Source of the DNA: Nectonema munidae
Taxonomy: Eukaryota; Nematomorpha; Nectonematoida; Nectonematidae
Direction: 5' to 3'
NCBI GenBank assembly: GCA_030549495.1
Contig: JAUIRK010000188.1
Span: 62,001 to 126,000, forward strand
DNA length: 64,000 nucleotides
Part shown: piece by piece, positions 57,110 through 64,000 of the stretch
How positions within the stretch are numbered: position 1 is the first letter of the stretch
How the letters are laid out: each line of letters begins with the position of its first letter
The notes under the pieces: model-generated
Seen by the model: the letters and a program-made list of their open reading frames with translations, nothing else
Database searches by the model: none
What the model was told of the DNA's origin: nothing
Program-made: the position numbers and the translations under genes

Positions 57110-58140
57110 TTTCTTTTGGCTTGACTGATTTCATTTTTATATTTTCGCTTAAGATTGAAGTATGATTCAATGGATGCAGTAGAATGTGATTTTCTTAAAG
57201 ATTTTAGGGCGCCGCGTAGTTGTTTTTTGAGATGTGTGAGTTGGGAGTTCCAATACTATGTGTTATGTCTTTTGTGTTCTGGGTGGTTAGGGGTGGATGC
57301 TTGAATGCATGATAATATGGTTTTGTTGATAAATGTTGCGGATGCTTCAATATTTGGGATTGAGTTGGTGCCGAGGGTGGTGTTATTTAAATTGAGTTCA
57401 AGTTTATGAAGGTATGATGTCCAAAAAATTTGAGTGGTTGGAAGATTTTTTCTATGTTTTGAATGAGTTGGCTGCAGATGAAATTGGAAAGTAATGTAAC
57501 AGTGATCTGATGCGGAAGGAGTGTTTGATATCTGCCAGTTATAGATGAGGTTGATTGAGTGGAATGAAGTTATTGTGAGGTCAATATGTGATTTGTATAG
57601 TTTGTTTTGGTTTAGCTTCATATAGGTAGGATCTTTACTGTTATCAGCAAAAATAAAGTTATTTGAAGCAATAAAATTTTCAGCTTGCGTCCCGCGATAG
57701 TTTGATTTGGTATCCCATAGAAAGGATCTGGCGTTTAAATCGGCTGATATAATTACGTGCTTATTTATATGTGATATGGATGTAATTATGTGAAAGTTAT
57801 TGATAAACCTCTCTGATAATAGAAGATTAGAAGACGGTGGGGAGTAGAGTGAGCAGAATAAAAGGGGTAGTGGCTTAGTATGAATGAGAGTAAATATGTA
57901 ATTGGATTCAGAGTGTTGGTATAATGGTGTGTTGTGAATTGAGGATTTGATTAGAATAGAGACAGAGTATTCGTTTATTGGGGGAACATGTAGAAGCGTG
58001 TAATTGCATGTGTATTGGGGAATATGTGGATAAGGCTCCTTAATGGAAATGATATCATACTTGTATGAGGTTAGTATATTGTAGAGGTTGAGCCATGCGT
58101 TTCTTGAATGGTTGAGGTTAATGTGGAGAAAGTTTAGCAT
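57110..58140 (-). pseudogene. LINE AP-endonuclease domain (ORF2 start)
   Basis: The frame 58140-57256 begins MLNFLHINLNHSRNAWLNLY and has IISIKEPYPH with the catalytic Glu, LFCSLYSPPSSN, VIISADLNARSFLWDTKS with the DLNA motif, SHIDLTITS and PSASDHCYITFQFH with the SDH motif. A TAG at 57254 interrupts it. The same frame then continues WNSQLTHLKKQLRGALKSL and KYKNEISQAKRKSW to about 57110, where a deletion joins it to the RT. Its ATG overlaps the TAA of ORF1 (ATGCTAA), an arrangement suited to coupled translation. Confidence 0.85.
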
Positions 58141-58520
58141 ATGAAGTTAGATATGGTGTAGTTATGGATTGAGTTTATGTGGTTTTGATGATTAATGTAG
58201 TGAGTGCACTGAGAAGATGTTGCGGAGTGAGTAAGGTGACAGTTGAAGCAAGAAAGTTTTGAGGTGTCTGGGGCATGTATGCAGGAGATGATAGAGTGGC
58301 CACGGTGCCCGCAGTGTGAGCAGTTTGGTTCTGTGGAATTGCATTTCAGTGAAACATGTCCATATTTGAGGCAGTTATTGCATTGTTTGGGTTTTGGTTT
58401 GAAAATATGTGTGGTGAGCAGATAATAGTGGTTTCTGAGATAAATTTGTGGGTTGGATGGTTCTAGTAAGGCAGTGTAGGAGTATAGACCTTGTTTTCCT
58501 AATTGAATAGGATTGATTAG
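58134..58520 (-). pseudogene. LINE ORF1 C-terminus with zinc knuckles
   Basis: The minus strand reads LINPIQLGKQGLYSYTALLE, NPQIYLRNHYYLLTTHIF, then CNNCLKYGHVSLKC, CSHCGHRGHSIISC and CFNCHLTHSATSSQC, that is, three CCHC-type knuckles. It ends at 58134. The N-terminal part is lost at the junction with the satellite, and the open frame running on into the satellite (to 58628) is accidental. Confidence 0.85.
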
Positions 58521-58527
58521 AGATTCA

Positions 58528-61500
58528 AACACAAGCAGGCATAAACATTGGGCCACTATAACACCGGCAGACACAAACAAGGAGCACTCAAACACAAACA
58601 GGCTCAAAAAGGGAGCACTCAAACACATGCAGGCACAAACAGGGAGGACTTAAACACAGGCTGGCACAAACAGGTAACACTTAAACAGATGCAATCTCAA
58701 ACAGGGAGCACTTAAACAGATTCAGGCACAAAAAGGGAGCACTTTAACACAGGCAAGCACTAACAGAGGCCACTCAAACACAGGAAGGCACACACAGGAA
58801 GCACATACAGGCAAAAACAGGTTGCACTAAAACACAGGCAGGAACAAATAACGAACACTCAATCAAGAGGGATCAGCCAAATACGGTTAGGCACAAACAA
58901 GGAGCACTTAAACACAGGTAGGACTTAAACAATAAGCAAACAGAAACACGGAGCACTTAAACACAGGCAAGCTTAAACAGGGAGAACTCAACATACGCAA
59001 GCACAATCAAGGTAGAATTAAACACAGGCAGGCACAAACAGCTAGCACTTAAACAGAGACAGGCACAAAAAGGGACCACTTTAAAACACGTAAGCAACAA
59101 CAGGGGGCATTCAAACACAAGAAGGGAAAAACAGGAGGCACTCAAACATGGGGCACTATAACACAGGCAAACACAAACAAGTAGCACTCAAACACAGGTA
59201 GGCTCAAACAGGGAGCACATATAGGGAAAACTTAAATACAGGTTGGCACAAACAGGTAACACTTAAACAGAGGCAATCGCAAACAGGGAGCGCTTAAACA
59301 GATTCAGGCACAAAAAGGGAGCACTTTAACACAGGCAAGGGCAGGTAGGACTTAAACAATAAGCAAGAAGAAACAGGGACCACTTAAACACAGGCAGGCA
59401 CTCAAATTGGAAGAACCCAACATACGCAAGCACAAACAAGGTCGAATTAAACACAGGCAGGCACAAACAGCGAGCACTTAGACATAGGCAGGTGCAAACA
59501 GGTAACACTCAAACGCAGGCAGTTACAAACAGAGAACACTCAAACACAGGCATTAACAAACAACGAGCACTAAATCAACAAGGAGCATCCAAACACAGTC
59601 AGACACAAGCAACGAGGGCAAGGAGAAAAGAGAGCACTTAAACACAGGCAGGCACTCAAACACAGCGAGCACCCGACACAGGCAGGCACAAACAGGGTGG
59701 ACTTAACCACATGCAAGCACTTAAACAGATTTAAGCACAAAAAGGGAACACTTAAACACAGGCAAGTACCAACAGAGGGCCCTCAAACACACACAGGCAA
59801 AATAGGGAGCACTCAAACACAGGCAGGAACAAACAACGAGCACTCTATCAAAAGGGAGCCATCAAACACAGGCAGGCACAAACAAGGAGCACTTAAACAC
59901 AGGTAGGACTTAAACAATAGTCAAACAGAAAAAAAGAGCACTTAAACACAGGCAGGCACTCAAACAGGGGAACCCAACACACGCAGGCACAAATAGGGTT
60001 GACTTAATCACATTCAGGCACAAATAGGGAGCACTTAAACCAAGACAGGCACAAAAAGGGAGCACTTTAACACAGGCAAACACAATCAGGCATAAACAGG
60101 AGGCACTCAAACATGGGGCACTATAACACAGGTAAACACAAACACGGAGCATTCAAACGCAAGCAGGTTCAAACAAGGGCTCAAACAGGGAAAACCCAAC
60201 ACACGCAGGTACAAACAGGGTGGACTTAAACACAGGCAGGCACAAACAGGGAGGATTTAAACACAGGCAGGCACAAACAGGGAAAACTTAAACACATGCA
60301 AGCACAAACAGGTAGCACTTAAACAAATTCAGGCAGAAAAAGGGAGCACTTTTAAACAGGTAAACACCTACAGGGGCCACACAAACACAGGAACGCACAA
60401 ACACAGGCAGGCACAAACAGAACGCACTCAAACACAGGCAGGCACAAATATGGGGCACTCAAGCACGGAAAGACACAAACAGGGAGCACTCAAACAACAG
60501 GAGGCACTCAAACAGAGGCAGGCACAAACATAGGGCACTATAACATAGGCAGACACAAACAAAGAGCACTCAAACACAGGAAGGCTCAAACATGGAGCAC
60601 TCAAACACAGCCAGGCACAAACAGGGTTGACTTAAACAAAGGCAGGTGCAAAAAGGGAGCACTTTAACACAGGCAAACACCAACATTGGGCATTCAAAAA
60701 CAAGCAGGCATAAACAGGAGGCACTCAAACATGGGGCCCTATAACACAGGCAGACACAAACAAGGAGCACTCAAACACAGGCAGGCTCAAAAAGGGAGCA
60801 CTCAAACACAGGCAGGCACAAACAGGGAGGACTTAAACACAGGCTGGCACAAACAGGGAACACTTAAACACATGCAAGCTCAAACAGGGAGCACTTAAAC
60901 AGATTCAGACACAAAAAGGGAGCAATTTAACACAGGCAAGCACCAACAGAGGGCACTCAAACACAGGAAGGCACAAACAGGAAGCACATACAGGCAAAAA
61001 CAGGGAGCACTCAAACACAGGCAGGAACAAATGACGAGCACTCAATCAACAGGAAGCACCCAAACACGATCAGGCACAAACAAGGAGCAGTTAAACACAG
61101 GTCGGATTTAAACAATAAGCAAGCAGAAACAGGGAGCACTTAAACACAGGCAGGCACTCAAACACAGTCAAGCTCAAACAGGGAGAACCCAACATATGCA
61201 AGCACAAATAAGGTGGATTTATACACAGGCAGGCACAAACAGCGAGCACTTAAACACATGCAGGCGCAAATAGGTAACAATCAAACGCAGTAAGTTACAA
61301 ACAGAGAAAACTCAAACACAGGCATTAACAAACAACGAGCACTCAATCAACAGGGAGCATCTAAACACAGTTAGACACAAACAACGAGGGCAAGGAGAAA
61401 CAGGGAGCACCTAAACACAGGCAGGCACTCAAACAGGGAGAACCCAACACACGCAGGCACAAACAGGGTTGACTTAAACACAGGCAGGCACAAACAGGGA

Positions 61501-64000
61501 GCACTTAAACAGAGAAAGGCACAAAAAGGGAGCACTTTAACAGAGGCAAACACCAACAAGGGACATTCAAACACAAGCAGGCATAAACATTGGGGCACTA
61601 TAACACCGGCAGACACAAACACGGAGCACTCAAACACAGGCAGGTTCAAACAAGGCCTCAAACAGCTAAAACCCAACACACGCAGGTACAAACAGGGTGG
61701 ACTTAAATACAGGCAGGCACAAACAGGGAGCACTTAAACAGATTCAGGCTCAAAAAGAGAGTACTTTAACACAGACAAGCACCAACAAGGGGCATTCAAA
61801 CACAGAAAGGCACAAGCAGGCAAAAACAAGAGGGACTCAAACATGGGACACTATAACACAGGCAGACACAAATAAGGAGCACTCAAACACAGGCAGGTTC
61901 AAACAGGGAGCACTCAAACACAGGCAGGCACAAACAGGGAACACTAAAACAGGCAGGCGCAAACAGGGAGGATTTAAATACAGGCAGGCACAAACAGGGA
62001 AAACTTAAACACATGCAAGCACAAACAGGTAGCACTTAAACAAATTCAGGCAGAAAAAGGGAGCACTTTAAAACAGGTAAACACCTACAGGGGCCACACA
62101 AACACAGGAACGCACAAACACAGGCAGGCACAAACAGAACGCACTCAAACACAGGCAGGCGGCACTCAAGCACGGACAACCACAAACAGGGAGCACTCAA
62201 ACAACAGGAGGCACTCAAACAGAGGCAAGCACAAACATAGGGCACTATAACACAGGCAGACACAAACAAGGAGCACTCAAACACAGAAAGGCTCAAACAG
62301 GGAGCACTCAAACACAGGCAGGCACAAACAGGGTTGACTTAAACACAGGCAGGCGAAAAAAGTGAGCACTTTAACACAGGCAAGCACCAACAGGGGGCAT
62401 TCAAAAACAAGCAGGCATAAACAGGAGGCACTATAACACAGGCAGACACAAACAAGGAGCACTCAAACACAGGCAGGCTCAAAAAGGGGCACTCAAACGC
62501 AGGCACAAACACGGAGGTCTTAAAAACAGGCTGGCACAAACAAGGAACACTAAAACACATGCAAGCTCAAACAGGGAACACTTAAACAGATTCAGCACAA
62601 AAGGGAACATTTTAACACAAGCAAGCACCAACAGAGGGCACTCAAACACACGAAGCACATACAGGCAAAAACAGGGAGCACTCAAACAAAGGCAGGAACA
62701 AACGACGAGCACTCAATCAACAGGGAGGACCCAAACACGGTCAGGCACAAACAAGGGGCACTTAATGACAGGTAGAACTTAAACAGTAAGCAAGAAGAAA
62801 CAGGGACCACTTAAACACAGGCAGGCACTCAAATAGGAAGAACCCAACATACGCAAGCACAAACAAGGTAGAATTAAACACAGGCAGGCACAAACAGCTA
62901 GCACTTAGACATAGGCAGGTGCAAACAGGTAACACTCAAACGCAGGAGGTTACAAACAGAGAGCACTCAAACACAGGCATTAACAAACAACGAGCACTAA
63001 ATCAACAGGGAGCATCCAAACACAGTCAGACACAAGCAACGAGGGCAAGGAGAAAAGGGAGCACTTAAACACAGGCAGGCACTCAAACACAGCGAGCACC
63101 CGACACAGGCAGGCACAAACAAAGTGGACTTAACGACATGCAAGCACTTAAACAGATTTAAGCACAAAAAGGGAACACTTAAACACAGGCAAGTACCAAC
63201 AGAGGGCACTCAAACACACACAGGCAAAATAGGGAGCACTCAAACACAGGCAAAATAGGGAGCACTCAAACACAGGCAGGAACAAACAACGAGCACTCTA
63301 TTAACAGGGAGCACTCAAATACAGGCAGGCACAAACAAGGAGCACTTCACAGGTAGGACTTAAACAATAGTCAAGCAGAAACAAGGAGCACTTAAACACA
63401 GGCAGGCACTCAAACAGGGAGAACCCAACACACGCAGGCACAAACAGGGCTGACTTAAACACAGGGAGCACTTAAACAGAGACAGGCACAAAAAGGGAGC
63501 ACTTTAACACAGGCAAACACCAACAGGGGGCATTCAAACACAAGCAGGCATAAACAGGAGGCACTCAAACATGGGGCACTATAACACAGGCAGACACAAA
63601 CAAGGAGCATTCAAACACAGGCAGGCTCAAAAAGGGAGCACTCAAACAGAGCGAGCACCCGACACAGGCAGGCACAAACAGGGTGGACTTAACCACATGT
63701 AAGCACTTAAACAGATTTAGGCACAAAAAGTGAACACTTAAACACAGGCAAGTACCAACAAAGGGCACTCAAACACACACAGGCAACATAGGGAGCACTC
63801 AAACACAGGCAAAATAGGGAGCACTCAAACACAGGCAGGAACAAACAACGAGCACTCTATTAACAGGGAGCACTCAAATACACGCAGGCACAAACAAGGA
63901 GCACTTAAACACAGGTAGGACTTAAACAATAGTCAAGCAGAAACAAGGAGCACTTAAACACAGGCAGGCACTCAAACAGGGAGAACCCAACACACGGAGG
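58528..64000 (-). repeat. 31-bp minisatellite, right arm (inverted relative to left arm)
   Basis: The top strand is the CA-rich strand (CAAACACAGGCAGGCAC, AACAGGGAGCAC), so the array is inverted relative to 52484-54999. At least 5.47 kb, or about 175 units, run off the window end. Higher-order markers repeat. AACGAGGGCAAGG is at 59611, 61383 and 63038. TAACCACATG or its variant is at 59704, 63131 and 63690, the last two 559 bp apart (about 18 units). AACAATAG/AAGCAAG markers recur with spacings near 557-593 bp. The same marker order appears in the complement of the left arm. Long open frames occur because the CA-rich strand has few stop codons. Confidence 0.95.

Larger units (their letters stand above)
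55000..58527 (-). mobile_element. I/R1-like LINE with RNase H, 5'-truncated and deleted
   Basis: On the minus strand: the end of ORF1 with three CCHC knuckles, AP-endonuclease, part of the reverse transcriptase, then RNase H, ending near 55000 in an AATAATAAAAG-like 3' end. RNase H places it in the I/R1/Tad-type branch of LINEs. It is 5'-truncated within ORF1 at about 58527. The minisatellite abuts it on both sides but in opposite orientations. Another LINE is inserted at 56300-56713. Confidence 0.8.

Noticed and set aside
52491-63768. Cys/Leu-rich open frames of 60-120 codons in the satellite arms
   Set aside because: They follow the 31-bp repeat in all phases and on both arms, with no consistent start or codon bias, so they are not called as genes.
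58528-64000. CRISPR-like array
   Set aside because: Units are contiguous, diverged tandem repeats with no unique spacers, in a eukaryotic context with LINEs and hAT elements.

Overview
This is an AT-rich (outside the satellite) eukaryotic window with no complete host gene. The mix of elements fits an invertebrate: many hAT transposons with BED-finger/GTF2IRD2-like, ZMYM-like and CGGBP1-like transposases, small tRNA-derived SINEs, a Jockey/CR1-like LINE, an RNase H-bearing I/R1-like LINE and a fossil of a protein family repeated in many arthropod genomes. An AT-rich arthropod, perhaps a copepod such as the salmon louse, is my best guess. This is inference only, because nothing in the window identifies the species.

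Layout. 1-1.4 kb: a broken copy of a repeat-family protein (VWREPTNH type). 1.86-2.27 and 19.89-20.03 kb: two short piggyBac-like MITEs at TTAA sites. 5.5-9.5 kb: two GTF2IRD2-like hAT transposase copies, one on each strand. 9.5-33 kb: mostly non-coding AT-rich DNA with hAT MITEs (several with clear 8-bp target duplications), three copies of one SINE, decayed hAT ends and one possible host first exon (12.53-12.86 kb, minus). 33.07-36.08 kb: a complete-length but broken 3-kb hAT with a ZMYM1-like transposase. 36.2-37.6 kb: a cluster of MITEs, one nested in another. 38.5-43.4 kb: a Tigger/pogo-like fragment, a 2.6-kb GTF2IRD2-like hAT carrying a second SINE type, and a CGGBP1-associated hAT fragment. 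46.0-49.4 kb: a LINE with ORF1, endonuclease and RT on the minus strand. 51.5-52.5 kb: a near-identical inverted copy of the 38.7-39.8 kb sequence.

52.5-64 kb is the most unusual part. A minisatellite with a unit of about 31 bp and a higher-order period of about 0.56 kb fills 2.5 kb in one orientation and at least 5.5 kb in the opposite orientation. Between the two arms lies a 3.5-kb LINE on the minus strand. A 0.4-kb 5'-truncated RTE-like LINE has inserted into that LINE, leaving a perfect 17-bp target-site duplication.

The window reads as a transposon- and satellite-rich intergenic or intronic stretch. None of the transposase genes is intact, so the elements are relics or depend on copies elsewhere. 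The satellite arms run to the window edge, so their full length is unknown.
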